Notes under the pieces: model-generated | The model's database searches: none | The model's input: the letters and a program-made list of their open reading frames with translations, nothing else | Told to the model about the DNA's origin: nothing | Source: Arthrobacter crusticola | GTDB taxonomy: Bacteria; Actinomycetota; Actinomycetes; Actinomycetales; Micrococcaceae | Reading direction: 5' to 3' | DNA: 64,000 bases | Assembly (NCBI RefSeq): GCF_004357995.1 | Contig: NZ_SMTK01000005.1 | Coordinates: forward strand, 310,001-374,000 | Shown here: positions 27,216-37,318 of the stretch, piece by piece | Layout of the letters: every line of letters begins with the position of its first letter | How positions within the stretch are numbered: position 1 is the stretch's first letter | Program-made: the position numbers and the translations under genes

Positions 27216-27380
27216 TCAGTCCTCGTCCTCGGCGTCCCACGCCTTATTGCGCTGCTGAACCTTTTCAAGGGCCCGCTCGGCCTCCGCGCGGGTCTCGTAG
27301 GGACCGATGAGCTGCTTCCAGTCGGACTGCGCATCCACCTCGACCTCATGGGTCCGGACATTGAACCAGTACTGCGGCAT
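27216..27380 (-). CDS. Small SPOR-domain-like protein
   Basis: 54 residues, [16 protein letters not shown]..., with AGGAG (complement of 27384-27392 area) well placed before the ATG. The pattern [10 protein letters not shown] ... [18 protein letters not shown] resembles half a SPOR (sporulation-related, peptidoglycan-binding) domain with its typical GPYxTxxxAxxALxxV ending. It lacks a signal peptide or membrane segment, so a periplasmic peptidoglycan role is doubtful. Such short proteins lie next to map/panB in Arthrobacter-like genomes (recalled, not checked). Confidence 0.75.
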   Translation of the reverse strand: MPQYWFNVRTHEVEVDAQSDWKQLIGPYETRAEAERALEKVQQRNKAWDAEDED

Positions 27381-27500
27381 CGTCTTCTCCTCCTGCGTCG
27401 TCGATGGCGGCCGCCGCCGGTGCCGGCCTTCCGGCAGCCGCCCGCGGCCTTCTCGGCGGCGCTTTCAGCTCTGAACCCCGCCGCCTATAAGATCAAGGGT

Positions 27501-28379
27501 ATGCCCCACAATCCTGGCACCGCACCCGTTGGAACGCTCCAGCGCGGCATGGTCAGTCCCCGGCTCCCCGTCCCGTCCGGAATCGTCCGCCCAGAGTACG
27601 TCGGCCGCAAGGCCCCGGCGCCCTTCACCGGCTCGGAGGTGAAGACCGCCGAAACCATCGAGAAGATCCGCAAGGCCGGCAGGCTCGCCGCCCAGGCCGT
27701 CGAGGAGGTGGGGCGCCACGCCCAGCCCGGCGTCACGACCGACGCCCTCGACCGGATCGGCCACGAGTTCATCATCGACCACGGCGCCTACCCGTCGACG
27801 CTCGGCTACCGCGGCTTCCCCAAATCGATCTGCTCCTCGATCAATGAGGTGATCTGCCACGGCATCCCGGACAGCACCGTCCTCCAGGACGGGGACATCC
27901 TCAACATCGACATCACCGCCTACCTCGACGGCGTCCACGGCGACACGAACTCCACCTTCCTCATCGGCGACGTCGACGAGGAATCCCGGCTGCTCGTGGA
28001 ACGGACGAAGGAGGCGCTGAACCGTGCGATCCGGGCCGTCGCCCCGGGCCGGGAGATCAATGTGATCGGCCGCGCCATCGAGTCATACGCACGCCGTTTC
28101 GGCTACGGCGTGGTGCGCGACTTCACCGGCCACGGCGTGGGCGAGGCGTTCCACACCGGCCTGATCATCCCGCACTACGACGCCGCACCGGCCTACAACC
28201 GGGTGATTGAAACCGGAATGGTCTTCACCATCGAACCGATGCTGACCCTTGGCACCATCGAGTGGGACATGTGGGCTGACGACTGGACCGTGGTGACCCG
28301 CGACGCCAAACGCACCGCGCAGTTCGAACACACCCTGGTCGTCACCGACACCGGCGCTGAGATCCTCACCCTGCCCTGA
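27501..28379 (+). CDS. map: Methionine aminopeptidase, type I
   Basis: Removes the initiator Met from nascent proteins. 292 residues from ATG 27501; the frame is open further upstream but that part overlaps the SPOR-like gene and looks random. All five metal ligands are present: D137, D148, H211 (TGHGVGEAF), E245 (FTIEPM) and E276 (QFEHT). The N-terminal extension of about 40 residues with [15 protein letters not shown] is typical of the longer actinobacterial MetAP. The ribosome site is weak (AAGGG). Confidence 0.95.
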   Translation: MPHNPGTAPVGTLQRGMVSPRLPVPSGIVRPEYVGRKAPAPFTGSEVKTAETIEKIRKAGRLAAQAVEEVGRHAQPGVTTDALDRIGHEFIIDHGAYPSTLGYRGFPKSICSSINEVICHGIPDSTVLQDGDILNIDITAYLDGVHGDTNSTFLIGDVDEESRLLVERTKEALNRAIRAVAPGREINVIGRAIESYARRFGYGVVRDFTGHGVGEAFHTGLIIPHYDAAPAYNRVIETGMVFTIEPMLTLGTIEWDMWADDWTVVTRDAKRTAQFEHTLVVTDTGAEILTLP

Positions 28380-28474
28380 CCCGCCGCCCGGCGGTTCGAG
28401 CACACCGACCAATCCACGAAACGGCCCGGGACGGGCGAACCGCCCGCCCGGCCACGAATATCACCTGGAGAATC

Positions 28475-29296
28475 ATGCCCAAGGACATCGACAAGAAGAA
28501 GCCCGGCCGGAAGCTGCCCGCCACCGTCATCGGTGTCGATATCGGCGGCACCGGGATCAAGGGCGGCATTGTCGACCTCGCCAAGGGCGAAATCGTCGGT
28601 GAGCGCTACCGGATTCCGACCCCCCAGCCGGCCACCCCGGAGGCTGTTGCCGGCGTCGTGGCCGAGATCGTGACCGAGCTCTCCTCTCGTCCGGGCGGTC
28701 CGGCCGCCGATGTCCCGGTGGGTGTGACCTTCCCGGCCATCATCCAGCACGGCGTCGCCCGCTCGGCGGCGAATGTCGATAAGAGCTGGGTCGACACCGA
28801 CGTCGACGCCCTCTTCACGCGGGTCCTCGGCCGGAGCGTCCACGTCATCAACGACGCCGACGCCGCCGGCCTTGCCGAGGTGCGCTACGGCGCCGGCAAG
28901 GGCGTGGCCGGGACAGTCCTGGTGATCACCCTGGGCACCGGCATCGGTTCCGCGTTCATCTTCAACGGGCAGCTGGTGCCCAACGCCGAACTGGGGCACC
29001 TCGAGATCGACGGGCACGACGCCGAGTCCAAGGCGTCAGCCGTGGCCCGGGAGCGGGACGGGATCGACTGGGACGAGTACGCGGTGCGGCTCCAGCGGTA
29101 CTTCTCCCACGTCGAGTTCCTCTTCTCCCCCGAGCTGTTCATCGTCGGCGGCGGGATCTCCAAGCGCAGCGCCGAATACCTTCCCTCGCTGGACCTGCGC
29201 ACCCGCATCGTTCCGGCCCAGCTGAAGAACCAGGCGGGCATCGTCGGCGGGGCGCTGCAGGCGGCGCTTCTGCTGTCCCCCTCAAGCACCAAGTAG
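28475..29296 (+). CDS. ppgK: Polyphosphate glucokinase
   Basis: Phosphorylates glucose using polyphosphate (and usually ATP). 273 residues. ROK-fold phosphate motif VIGVDIGGTGIKGG (18-31), NDADAAGLAE, TLGTGIGSA and the NAELGHLEIDGHDAE region typical of PpgK are seen, with GGGISK near the C-terminus. A Lys-rich N-terminal tail (KDIDKKKPGRK) precedes the core. CACCTGGAGAATC gives a GGAG ribosome site. It follows map in the same direction with 95 bp between them. Confidence 0.93.
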   Translation: MPKDIDKKKPGRKLPATVIGVDIGGTGIKGGIVDLAKGEIVGERYRIPTPQPATPEAVAGVVAEIVTELSSRPGGPAADVPVGVTFPAIIQHGVARSAANVDKSWVDTDVDALFTRVLGRSVHVINDADAAGLAEVRYGAGKGVAGTVLVITLGTGIGSAFIFNGQLVPNAELGHLEIDGHDAESKASAVARERDGIDWDEYAVRLQRYFSHVEFLFSPELFIVGGGISKRSAEYLPSLDLRTRIVPAQLKNQAGIVGGALQAALLLSPSSTK

Positions 29297-29329
29297 CCCG
29301 CGCGCCGACCCAGCACGGGGCAGCAGTGT

Positions 29330-29405
29330 ACGAAAAGGCCCGGACGAAAAGACCCGCACGAAAAGACCCGTGCCGACCGGCATCACCGGAAGGCACGGGT
29401 CTTTT
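29330..29405. terminator. Bidirectional terminator with a tandemly repeated left arm
   Basis: The stem AAAAGACCCGTGCC (29361-29374) pairs with GGCACGGGTCTTTT (29392-29405), giving a T tract on both strands between convergent ppgK and nrdR. The left arm is part of a 14-bp unit present three times in exact register (29330, 29344, 29358; the first with two changes). Confidence 0.8.
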
Positions 29406-29516
29406 GTGCGTCGGACGAGGGCGGGCCCCGGTCGGGACGTCCGGTCAGGCGGGACGTGGTGCCGGTGGTGGCGCCGGCTTCCCCTCCGCCGCCACCACCG
29501 GGGTCTCAAGGCGCAC

Positions 29517-30014
29517 CTAGTGCGCGGTCAGGGGCCGCTGCGCCCCCGAGGGAACCTTCGCGTTTTCGGAGGACTGGAGCCGCAGGGTGGCTATGGCCTC
29601 TTCGAAATCCTCAAGGGATTCAAAGCCCTGGTACACGCTGGCGAAACGCAGGTAGGCGATCTGGTCGAGCTTCCGCAGGGGGCCCAGGATCGCCAGTCCC
29701 ACCTCGTGGGCATCGATCTCGGCGACGCCGCTGGCACGCACGGATTCTTCGACTTCCTGGGCCAGGAGAGCGAGGTCGTCCTCGGTGACCGGCCGGCCCT
29801 GACAGGCCTTCCGCACGCCGTTGATCACCTTGCCGCGGCTGAAGGGCTCGCCGGCACCCGAGCGCTTGATGACGCTGAGGCTTGTCGTCTCCACCGTGGT
29901 GAATCTGCGCCCGCAGGCGTGGCACTGCCGGCGCCGGCGGATCGCCGAACCGTCGTCGGCCAGCCGGCTGTCAACGACCCGGGAGTCGGAGTTGCGGCAG
30001 TAAGGGCAGTGCAC
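29517..30014 (-). CDS. nrdR: Transcriptional repressor NrdR
   Basis: ATP/dATP-sensing repressor of ribonucleotide reductase genes. 165 residues from the GTG at 30014, chosen because it gives the family N-terminus (M)[16 protein letters not shown] and has AGGAG six bases upstream; the open frame upstream is not coding. Zinc ribbon C3-C6 and C31-C34 (CHACGRRF), then the ATP-cone domain ([20 protein letters not shown] ... EVGLAIL). No ribonucleotide reductase gene is in the window. Possible NrdR-box-like repeats at 30092-30137 lie upstream. Confidence 0.95.
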   Translation of the reverse strand: MHCPYCRNSDSRVVDSRLADDGSAIRRRRQCHACGRRFTTVETTSLSVIKRSGAGEPFSRGKVINGVRKACQGRPVTEDDLALLAQEVEESVRASGVAEIDAHEVGLAILGPLRKLDQIAYLRFASVYQGFESLEDFEEAIATLRLQSSENAKVPSGAQRPLTAH

Positions 30015-30091
30015 TGCGTACTCCTGTCTCCGCTCGGGCCGGATGGGCGGGTGCCGGACCGCTGGGCGCTCCGGATGGTTCAAGTGTAGAA

Positions 30092-30137
30092 CCAGATGTG
30101 GGGAAACTACAAGCGTGCAATTACCACATCTAGTGGT
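30092..30137 (-). promoter_or_regulatory. Paired repeat upstream of nrdR, possible NrdR boxes
   Basis: ACCAGATGTGG (30092-30102) and CCACATCTAGTGGT (30124-30137) form a near-perfect inverted repeat with centres about 32 bp apart. That is three helical turns, the spacing reported for tandem NrdR boxes. Match to the box consensus is only partial. It overlaps the hisD stop and could instead be a hisD terminator. Confidence 0.3.
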
Positions 30138-31491
30138 TATTGCCGGGGAAGCGCGCCCGCACGGCGTCGCCGTGGGCGGGCAGGTTCTCGGCCTCGGACA
30201 GCGCCAGGATGGGGGCGCTGACGTCCTGAAGCGCACTCCGTGAGTACTCCACCACCTGCTGCGCCCGCAGGAAGGTCGTCGTGTTGAGCCCGGAGGCGAA
30301 GGAGGCGGTCCCCCCGGTGGGCAGGACGTGGTTGGAGCCGGCGCAGTAGTCGCCGAGGCTGACGGGGCTGTACGGTCCGACGAAGACCGCGCCCGCGTTG
30401 CGGACCCGGGCTGCGGCGGCCGCGGCGTCGGCGGTGTGGATTTCGAGGTGCTCGGCGGCGTAGGCGTTGCAGACTTCAAGGCCGGCGTCGAGGTGGTCGA
30501 CCAGGATCACCCCCGACTGCGGACCGGACAAGGCCGTGAGCACCCGTTCGCGGTGCCGGGTGGCGTCCGCCTGGCGGCCGAGCTCGATGCGCACCGCATC
30601 GGCGAGGGCCGGCGAATCCGTGACGAGCACCGAGGCTGCCTGCGGGTCGTGTTCGGCCTGGCTGACGAGGTCCGCCGCGACGAGGACGGGGTCGGCGCCG
30701 GCGTCGGCCAGCACCGCGATCTCGGTGGTACCCGCCTCCGAGTCGATGCCGACGACGCCGCGGACGAGCCGCTTGGCCGTGGCCACGAAGACGTTGCCGG
30801 GCCCGGTGACGACGTCGACCGGCTCGAGGGGAGGGTGGCCGTCGGCCTCCTCGAGGCCGTACGCGAAGGCAGCCACCGCTTGGGCACCGCCGATCGCATA
30901 CACCTCGGTGATTCCGAGCAGGGCCGCCGCCGCCAGGATGACCGGGTGCGGCCAGCCGCCCCATTCCTTCTGCGGCGGGGAGGCGAGGGCGATCGAGGGC
31001 ACGCCGGCCGCCTGCGCGGGAACGACGTTCATCACCACCGACGAGGGGTAGACCGCCAGGCCGCCGGGCACGTAGAGGCCCACCCGGTCAACAGGAACCC
31101 ACCGGGACACGAGCCGTGCCCCCGGGGCCGGGCTGACCTCCACCTCGGCCGGCACCTGCGCCGCGGCGAACAGGCGGGCGCGGGTGATCGCCTCATCCAG
31201 GGCCGCACGGACCTGCGGATCGAGGTTTTCCAGGGCGCTGCGCAGGACATCGGCGGGCACCCGCGGGTGGTCCTGCTCCACGCCGTCGAAGCGGCGGGCG
31301 AGCTCCCTCAGGGCCGGCAGGCCACGGCTCCGGACGTCCTCGAGGATTCGGCCGACCGCCTCTTCGGGGGGATGGTCCCCCACCAGCGGTCGTGGCAGCG
31401 CGCGCTTCAACTCACGCCGGCTGAGGGAGAGACCTCGCAGGTCGATGGTTCGGAAGCCCTCGCGGGCCGGGGCGGCTGCTGCATTTTCCAC
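30130..31491 (-). CDS. hisD: Histidinol dehydrogenase
   Basis: Last two oxidation steps of histidine synthesis (histidinol to histidine, NAD and Zn dependent). 453 residues. Conserved blocks seen: [20 protein letters not shown], the signature region [53 protein letters not shown], and the C-terminal [15 protein letters not shown]. Start at 31491 gives a short Ala-rich lead before [10 protein letters not shown]. No other his gene is nearby. Confidence 0.96.
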   Translation of the reverse strand: MENAAAAPAREGFRTIDLRGLSLSRRELKRALPRPLVGDHPPEEAVGRILEDVRSRGLPALRELARRFDGVEQDHPRVPADVLRSALENLDPQVRAALDEAITRARLFAAAQVPAEVEVSPAPGARLVSRWVPVDRVGLYVPGGLAVYPSSVVMNVVPAQAAGVPSIALASPPQKEWGGWPHPVILAAAALLGITEVYAIGGAQAVAAFAYGLEEADGHPPLEPVDVVTGPGNVFVATAKRLVRGVVGIDSEAGTTEIAVLADAGADPVLVAADLVSQAEHDPQAASVLVTDSPALADAVRIELGRQADATRHRERVLTALSGPQSGVILVDHLDAGLEVCNAYAAEHLEIHTADAAAAAARVRNAGAVFVGPYSPVSLGDYCAGSNHVLPTGGTASFASGLNTTTFLRAQQVVEYSRSALQDVSAPILALSEAENLPAHGDAVRARFPGNNH

Positions 31492-31529
31492 TCGGCCAGT
31501 CTACCGGCGCCCGGGACGCCGGCCGGATG

Positions 31530-32054
31530 TCAGGGGCGGTCGCGCTGCAGCCAGTCGAACAGGGCGGCAAGGAACACGATGAGGGCGGCGGCCGCCGGCC
31601 AGATGGCGGCGGCACCCGGTGAGTGGAGCCCGAAGCCCGACCCTGGGATCTCCGGGCTGCCGTGCGGACCGATCCAGGCCCCGAGCGCGGTGCCGATCAG
31701 GACGGCGAGCACGGACCCCAGCACTGAGCCGCCGACAGCGGCAAGAAGACGCCGCAGCCCGCCGGGCCGCCCGAGGCGCCGGGCCAGCACCGTTCCCACG
31801 GCTACGCCCGCAACAACTTCAAGCCCCGCAAGGGTCAGGTCGCGCAGCAGCCAGGTGCCCGGGAGCCGTCCATCGCCGTAAAGGATCCCGCCGGGGGCGC
31901 CGAGCCACCAGACCACGCCCAGGACGATGCCGAGCACCGCCGTCGAACCGGCCCACCACAGCAGTCCCACGGGAGGGGCAGCGGCGCGGTTCGGGGCCGG
32001 AGCGTACACCGGGGGCGGGTAGGAGCCGGCGTCGAGCGGGCGGGAGGGGTGCAT
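31530..32054 (-). CDS. Predicted four-span membrane protein
   Basis: 174 residues from ATG 32054, upstream of hisD in the same direction (38-bp gap). A Pro-rich cytoplasmic head (PPPVYAPAPNRAAAPP) is followed by about four hydrophobic segments: LLWWAGSTAVLGIVLGVVWWL, LTLAGLEVVAGVAVGTVLA, LLAAVGGSVLGSVLAVLIGTA and AAAIWPAAAALIVFLAALF. Not recognised with certainty; DUF2567-like membrane proteins are similar in layout. The ATG was preferred to upstream starts because those would run into the flavin-reductase promoter region. Confidence 0.65.
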   Translation of the reverse strand: MHPSRPLDAGSYPPPVYAPAPNRAAAPPVGLLWWAGSTAVLGIVLGVVWWLGAPGGILYGDGRLPGTWLLRDLTLAGLEVVAGVAVGTVLARRLGRPGGLRRLLAAVGGSVLGSVLAVLIGTALGAWIGPHGSPEIPGSGFGLHSPGAAAIWPAAAALIVFLAALFDWLQRDRP

Positions 32055-32175
32055 GACTTCTACATTAACAAAAGCACGCCCCCGCCGCCCGGCTCGCCTA
32101 GGGTTGAGGGATTGCCGGAGCCGCCGGCGGCCGCCCCGCACGCGGGTGCGGATCGCGATTGTTGAAGGAGGAGCC

Positions 32176-32697
32176 ATGGAAGGAAACCTGGTGAAGGACA
32201 GTCCTGCCGCCGCCGATCCGGGCCCGGGGTCGGCATTCCGCGGGGTTTTCCGCCGCCATGCGGCCGGGGTCGCCATCATTACCGCGTCCTACCACGGACA
32301 GCCCTTCGGGTTCACCGCCACCTCCGTGGCGTCCCTGTCGGCCGACCCTGCCCGATTCACATTCAATATGGCGCGGGGGTCCTCGTCCTGGCCGGCGGTC
32401 GCCAACACCAGCTTTGTCGGCGTCCATATGCTGGGCCTCGACAACCAGGCCCTCGCGGACCGGTTCGCCCGCACCTCGGACCGCTTCGGCGGGGACCACT
32501 GGAGCCCGGGCTCCCATGGGGTCCCGCTGCTGCACGGGGTGGCCGGCTGGCTGATCGGGTGCATCACCATGAGGCTGTCCTTCGAGAACAACGCGGTGGT
32601 CGTCGCCGAGGTGATCGAGGGAGGCACCGGGGCCGACGGTGCGCCGCTGCTGTACCACGGGGGCGGCTATGCCGCGCCCACCGACTACATCATCTGA
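32176..32697 (+). CDS. Flavin reductase-like protein (FMN-binding split barrel)
   Basis: 173 residues from ATG 32176, with a very strong ribosome site AAGGAGG. The core FRGVFRRHAAGVAIITASYHGQPFGFTATSVASLSADP is the flavin-reductase (HpaC/RutF-like) fold, which supplies reduced FMN to partner monooxygenases. No partner monooxygenase is visible in the window, so the acceptor is unknown. Longer in-frame starts exist upstream, but the ribosome site decides. It is convergent with dnaE. Confidence 0.9.
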   Translation: MEGNLVKDSPAAADPGPGSAFRGVFRRHAAGVAIITASYHGQPFGFTATSVASLSADPARFTFNMARGSSSWPAVANTSFVGVHMLGLDNQALADRFARTSDRFGGDHWSPGSHGVPLLHGVAGWLIGCITMRLSFENNAVVVAEVIEGGTGADGAPLLYHGGGYAAPTDYII

Positions 32698-32741
32698 GGC
32701 GGAATCGGCCCCGGCGTGCGGCCCGGCGGCCGGATCAGGCA

Positions 32742-32775
32742 GCCGGCAGCCTCAAGCGGCCGGCAGGCTCAAGCG
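32742..32775. repeat. 17-bp tandem duplication at the dnaE 3' end
   Basis: Two copies of GCCGGCAG[C/G]CTCAAGCG in direct tandem with one difference. The second copy contains the dnaE stop codon (32769-32771). Probably replication slippage. Confidence 0.6.
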
Positions 32776-35700
32776 TCGAGGCAGGCGGGGCCGAGCAGCA
32801 CCTTCAGGTCCCCGAACAGTGACGGGGTGGGGTTCACCCGCAGGTCCACTCCGAGCTTCATCACCTCGACCTTGCGGTTGCCGTTAAGCCGGATCTGCAC
32901 CTCGCTGGTGCCCGGATGGGTGCGCAGCACCTCGCCGAGGGCCGTCACCGCCGCCTCGGTGGCCTTGTGCTGGGCCATCGAGATGACGACGGGCCCGGAG
33001 TGGCCCTCGCTGAGGTCGGGCACAGTGAGTTCCTGTGCGTTCAGCATCACCGCGCCGTCGTCCCGCCGCTGCAGCCGGCCGCGCACCACGACGATGAGGT
33101 CCTCGGCGAGCACGCCCGAGATCGGCCCGTACACCTGGCCGAAGAACATGACCTCCATCGACCCGGCGAGGTCCTCGATCTCCGCCCGCGCGTAGGCGTT
33201 GCCGCTGTTCTTGGCGATCCGCCGCTGCAGGGAGGTGATCATGCCCGCGATGGTGACAATGGCGCCGTCGGCCGGGCCCTCGTCGCTGATCACCGAGGGA
33301 ATCGTCAGGTCGGCGTGCTGGCTGAGGATCCCCTCGAGGCCCTGCAGCGGGTGGTCCGAGACGTAGAGGCCGAGCATGTCGCGTTCGAAGGAGAGCTTGT
33401 CCTTCTTCTCCCATTCAGGCAGGTCCGGCACCTCAACGGACAGGCTGCTGCCGGCGCCGGGGTCGTCGAAGGCGCTGAACAGGTCGAACTGGTTCGCGGC
33501 CTCGTTGCGCTTGAGCACGATGACCGAGTCGACGGCCTCCTCGTGGATCATCGCCAGCGCCCGGCGGGGGTGTTTGAGCGAGTCGAAGGCCCCGGCCTTG
33601 ATGAGGGATTCGATGGTGCGTTTATTGCAGACGACGGCGGGGACCTTCTGCAGGAAGTCGCTGAAGGAGGTGAAGTCGCCCTTCTCCTCGCGGGCGGTGA
33701 CCATCGCCCCGACGACGTTCGCGCCGACGTTGCGGATGGCGCCCATGCCGAAGCGGATGTCGTTGCCGACCGGGGTGAAGTTAACGCTCGACTCGTTGAC
33801 GTCCGGCGGGAGGACCGTGATGCCCATCCTGCGGCACTCGTTGAGGTAGATGGCCAGCTTGTCCTTGTCGTCGCCGACGCTGGTGAGCAGGGCGGCCATG
33901 TATTCGGCCGGGTAGTGCGCCTTGAGGTAGGCCGTCCAGTAGGAGATCAGCCCGTACGCGGCGGTGTGGGCCTTGTTGAACGCGTAGTCCGAGAAGGATT
34001 CGAGGACGGTCCACAGCTTGTCCATGGCGGCCTGGGAGTAGCCGTTTTCCTTCATGCCGGCGAAGAAGTCGGCCTGCTGCTTGTCCAGCTCCGACTTCTT
34101 CTTCTTGCCCATGGCGCGCCGGAGCATGTCCGCCTGGCCGAGGGTGAAGTTCGCGAGCTTCTGGGCCGCGGACATCACCTGCTCCTGGTAGACGATCAGG
34201 CCGTAGGTGCCGCCCAGGATCTCCTCGAGCGGGCCTTCGAGCTCGGGGTGGATCGGCTCGATCTCCTGAAGCCCGTTCTTGCGCAGGGCGTAGTTCGTGT
34301 GGGAGTTCACGCCCATCGGTCCTGGGCGGTAGAGCGCGAGCACCGCGGAGATGTCTTCGAAGTTGTCGGGGCGCATGAGCTTGAGCAGCGAACGCATGGG
34401 CCCGCCGTCGAGCTGGAACACGCCCAGGGTGTCGCCCCGGGCCAGCAGCTCGTAGGAGGCCTTGTCGTCGAGCTCGAGGTCCTCGAGCACCAGGTCGGTG
34501 CCCTTGTTCGCCGTGATGTTCTCCACGGCGTCGGTGATGATCGTGAGGTTGCGCAGCCCCAGGAAGTCCATCTTGATCAGTCCGAGCCCCTCGCAGGTGG
34601 GGTAGTCGAACTGGGTGATGATCTGGCCGTCCTGGTCCCGGCGCATAATCGGGATGATGTCGATCAGCGGGTCCGAGGACATGATGACGCCGGCGGCGTG
34701 GACGCCCCACTGGCGCTTCAGCCCCTCGAGGCCCAGCGCCGTCTCGAACACCTTGGCCGAGTCGGGGTCGGTCTTGAGCAGTTCGCGCAGCTCGTCGGCC
34801 TCGGAGTAGCGCTTGGCGTCCTTGTTGTGCACGTCGGCCAGGGCCAGGCCCTTGCCCATGACGTCCGGCGGCATGGCCTTGGTGAGCCGCTCCCCCGTGG
34901 AGAACGGGTAGCCCATGACGCGCGAGGAGTCCTTCAGTGCCTGCTTGGCCTTGATGGTGCCGTAGGTGACGATCATGGCGACGCGCTCGTCGCCGTACTT
35001 CTCGGTGACGTAGCGGATCACCTCGGAGCGGCGCCGATCATCGAAGTCGACGTCGAAGTCGGGCATGGAGACGCGCTCGGGATTCAGGAAGCGCTCGAAG
35101 ATCAGCCCGTGCTTGAGCGGGTCGAGGTCGGTGATGCGCATGGCGTAGGCCACCATGGAGCCGGCGCCGGAGCCGCGGCCCGGGCCCACCCGGATGCCGT
35201 TGTTCTTGGCCCAGTTGATGAAGTCGGCCACCACGAGGAAGTACCCGGGGAAGCCCATCTGGGTGATGACGCCGACCTCGAACTCGGCCTGCTTGCGTAC
35301 GTCGTCGGGTACGCCGTCGGGGTAGCGGTAGGCCAGGCCGGTCTCGACCTCCTTGACGAACCAGGACTGCTCGTTCTCCCCTTCGGGCACCGGGAACCGG
35401 GGCATGTAGTTGGCCTTGGTGTTGAATTCGACGTCGCAGCGCTCGGCAATGAGCAGCGTGTTGTCGCAGGCCTCGGGGTAGTCGCGGAAGATGGCGCGCA
35501 TCTCGGCGGGCGATTTGAGGTAGAACTCGTCGGCGTCGAACTTGAAGCGCTTGGGGTCGGCCAGGGTCGAGCCCGACTGGACGCACAGCAGGGCCGCGTG
35601 GGCCTTGGAGTCCTCGGCGTGGGTGTAGTGAAGGTCGTTGGTGGCGACCAGCGGCAGGCCCAGTTCGCGGGCCAGCTTGATCAGGTCGGCCTGGACGTTG

Positions 35701-36308
35701 CGTTCGATGTCGAGCCCGTGGTCCATCAGCTCGCAAAAGTAGTTTTCGGCGCCGAAGATGTCGCGGAAGTCCGAGGCCGCCTGCTTTGCCTCCTGGTAGA
35801 GCCCCAGCCGCAGCTTGGTCTGCACCTCGCCCGAGGGGCAGCCGGTGCTGGCGATCAGGCCCTTGCCGTAGGTCTGCAGCAGGTCCCGGTCCATGCGGGG
35901 CTTGTAGAGGTAGCCCTCGAGGGAGGCCAGCGAGGACATCCGGAACAGGTTGTGCATGCCCTCGGTGGACTCCGACCAGAGGGTCATGTGGGTGTAGGCG
36001 CCGGCGCCGGAGACGTCGTCGCGGCCTCCCCCGCCCCACTGGACGCGGGTGCGGTCCGAGCGGGCGGTGCCGGGGGTCAGGTACGCCTCCACCCCGATGA
36101 TCGGTTTGATGCCGGCGCTGCGGGCCTTGCTCCAGAAGTCGAAGGCCCCGAACACGAACCCGTGGTCGGTGGTGGCCAGCGCGTTCATGCCGAGCTCTTC
36201 GGTGTGGCTGAAGAGGTCGGTCAGCTTCGCGGCCCCGTCGAGCATGGAGTACTCGGTGTGATTGTGAAGGTGGACGAAGGACTCGCGGGACGCTGCTGTT
36301 GAAACCAC
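32769..36308 (-). CDS. dnaE: DNA polymerase III alpha subunit
   Basis: Replicative polymerase, 1179 residues from a GTG start. Seen in order: N-terminal PHP domain beginning FVHLHNHTEYSMLDG (H13, H15) and TTDHG, the polymerase palm with GPGRGSGAGS (375-384) and the catalytic Asp motif PDFDVDFDD (416-424), the finger region with YQEQVM, and a C-terminal OB-fold (IVTIAGMITSLQRR) and tau-binding region. Length and content match DnaE1, not the shorter error-prone DnaE2/ImuC. A promoter must lie in the 36309-36367 gap or upstream in the rluD gene. Confidence 0.97.
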   Translation of the reverse strand: MVSTAASRESFVHLHNHTEYSMLDGAAKLTDLFSHTEELGMNALATTDHGFVFGAFDFWSKARSAGIKPIIGVEAYLTPGTARSDRTRVQWGGGGRDDVSGAGAYTHMTLWSESTEGMHNLFRMSSLASLEGYLYKPRMDRDLLQTYGKGLIASTGCPSGEVQTKLRLGLYQEAKQAASDFRDIFGAENYFCELMDHGLDIERNVQADLIKLARELGLPLVATNDLHYTHAEDSKAHAALLCVQSGSTLADPKRFKFDADEFYLKSPAEMRAIFRDYPEACDNTLLIAERCDVEFNTKANYMPRFPVPEGENEQSWFVKEVETGLAYRYPDGVPDDVRKQAEFEVGVITQMGFPGYFLVVADFINWAKNNGIRVGPGRGSGAGSMVAYAMRITDLDPLKHGLIFERFLNPERVSMPDFDVDFDDRRRSEVIRYVTEKYGDERVAMIVTYGTIKAKQALKDSSRVMGYPFSTGERLTKAMPPDVMGKGLALADVHNKDAKRYSEADELRELLKTDPDSAKVFETALGLEGLKRQWGVHAAGVIMSSDPLIDIIPIMRRDQDGQIITQFDYPTCEGLGLIKMDFLGLRNLTIITDAVENITANKGTDLVLEDLELDDKASYELLARGDTLGVFQLDGGPMRSLLKLMRPDNFEDISAVLALYRPGPMGVNSHTNYALRKNGLQEIEPIHPELEGPLEEILGGTYGLIVYQEQVMSAAQKLANFTLGQADMLRRAMGKKKKSELDKQQADFFAGMKENGYSQAAMDKLWTVLESFSDYAFNKAHTAAYGLISYWTAYLKAHYPAEYMAALLTSVGDDKDKLAIYLNECRRMGITVLPPDVNESSVNFTPVGNDIRFGMGAIRNVGANVVGAMVTAREEKGDFTSFSDFLQKVPAVVCNKRTIESLIKAGAFDSLKHPRRALAMIHEEAVDSVIVLKRNEAANQFDLFSAFDDPGAGSSLSVEVPDLPEWEKKDKLSFERDMLGLYVSDHPLQGLEGILSQHADLTIPSVISDEGPADGAIVTIAGMITSLQRRIAKNSGNAYARAEIEDLAGSMEVMFFGQVYGPISGVLAEDLIVVVRGRLQRRDDGAVMLNAQELTVPDLSEGHSGPVVISMAQHKATEAAVTALGEVLRTHPGTSEVQIRLNGNRKVEVMKLGVDLRVNPTPSLFGDLKVLLGPACLDA

Positions 36309-36367
36309 TCGACCATTCTAGGCCCGCCCCTGCGTCCCCGGGCCCCACCCCCGCACCCGCAGGCGTG

Positions 36368-37318
36368 TTAGGCGCGGTCCCCGGACAGGGCGCCCAGGGC
36401 GTACTCGAGGTCCAGCGGATAGGGACTCACGGCTCGAACCGGCTCGCCGGTGCGCGGATTCTCGAAGCCCAGGCGGTGGGCGTGCAGCCACTGCCGGGTC
36501 AGGCCCAGCTCCGCCGCGAGCCGCGGGTCGGCGCCGTAGGTGAGATCGCCCACGCAAGGGTGGCGCAGCGCCGAGAAGTGGACGCGGATCTGGTGGGTGC
36601 GGCCGGTCTCGAGGTGCACCTCGACGAGGCTGGCCCGGCCGAAGGCCTCGAGGACCTCGTAGTGGGTGACCGAGGGCCGCCCGTCCTCAAGCACGGCGAA
36701 CCGCCAGTCGTGGGCCGGGTGGCGCCCGATGGGCGCGTCGATGGTTCCCTCGAGCGGGTCGGGCAGGCCCTGCACGACGGCGTGGTACACCTTATCGACC
36801 GTGCGCTCCTTGAAGGCCCGCTTCAGGGCCGTGTAGGCCCGTTCCGTCTTGGCGACGACCATGGCCCCGGAGGTGCCGACGTCGAGCCGGTGCACGATGC
36901 CGGCCCGTTCGGGGGCTCCGGAGGTGGAGATCCGGTAGCCGGCCGCGGCCAGGGCGCCCACCACGGTGGGGCCCACCCAGCCCGGGGAGGGGTGGGCGGC
37001 GACGCCGACGGGCTTGTCGATGACCACGAAGTCCTCGTCGTCGATGAGGATGCCCATGCCTTCGACGGCCTCGGGGATCACCCGCAGCGGGTCGGCGGCA
37101 TCGGGGACCACCACGAGCAGGTCGGTGCCGGCCTGCACGCGGTCGGCCTTGGCCAGGACCGTGCCGCCGCGGCTGACCCTGCCGTCGGCGCACCAGGCGG
37201 CGGCCACCGACCGGGAGACCCCGGCCAGCTGCGCCAGGGCGGCGTCGGTGCGGGACCCGCCGAGGTCCTCGGGCACGGTGAAGGCGGTGGGGGTGCCCAC
37301 GTCGGAGGTCCCGCTCAC
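36368..37318 (-). CDS. rluD: RluD-family 23S rRNA pseudouridine synthase
   Basis: 316 residues. N-terminal S4 RNA-binding domain ([16 protein letters not shown] ... [10 protein letters not shown]) and a RluA/RluD catalytic domain with the active-site Asp in [15 protein letters not shown], then [10 protein letters not shown]. The GTG start overlaps the lspA stop by 4 bp (GTGA), so lspA and this gene form an operon, the standard arrangement. Exact uridine targets (1911/1915/1917 in E. coli RluD) are assumed from the family. Confidence 0.92.
   Translation of the reverse strand: MSGTSDVGTPTAFTVPEDLGGSRTDAALAQLAGVSRSVAAAWCADGRVSRGGTVLAKADRVQAGTDLLVVVPDAADPLRVIPEAVEGMGILIDDEDFVVIDKPVGVAAHPSPGWVGPTVVGALAAAGYRISTSGAPERAGIVHRLDVGTSGAMVVAKTERAYTALKRAFKERTVDKVYHAVVQGLPDPLEGTIDAPIGRHPAHDWRFAVLEDGRPSVTHYEVLEAFGRASLVEVHLETGRTHQIRVHFSALRHPCVGDLTYGADPRLAAELGLTRQWLHAHRLGFENPRTGEPVRAVSPYPLDLEYALGALSGDRA

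Noticed and set aside
27348..27500. 51-codon N-terminal extension of map
   Set aside because: It overlaps the SPOR-like gene and its ribosome site and has no similarity to MetAP N-termini.
32916..36302. 1128-codon open frame on the plus strand
   Set aside because: Exact antisense of dnaE; the long frame is a product of high GC and codon bias, and the protein (HQGxV, Arg/Gly/His-rich) has no family motifs.
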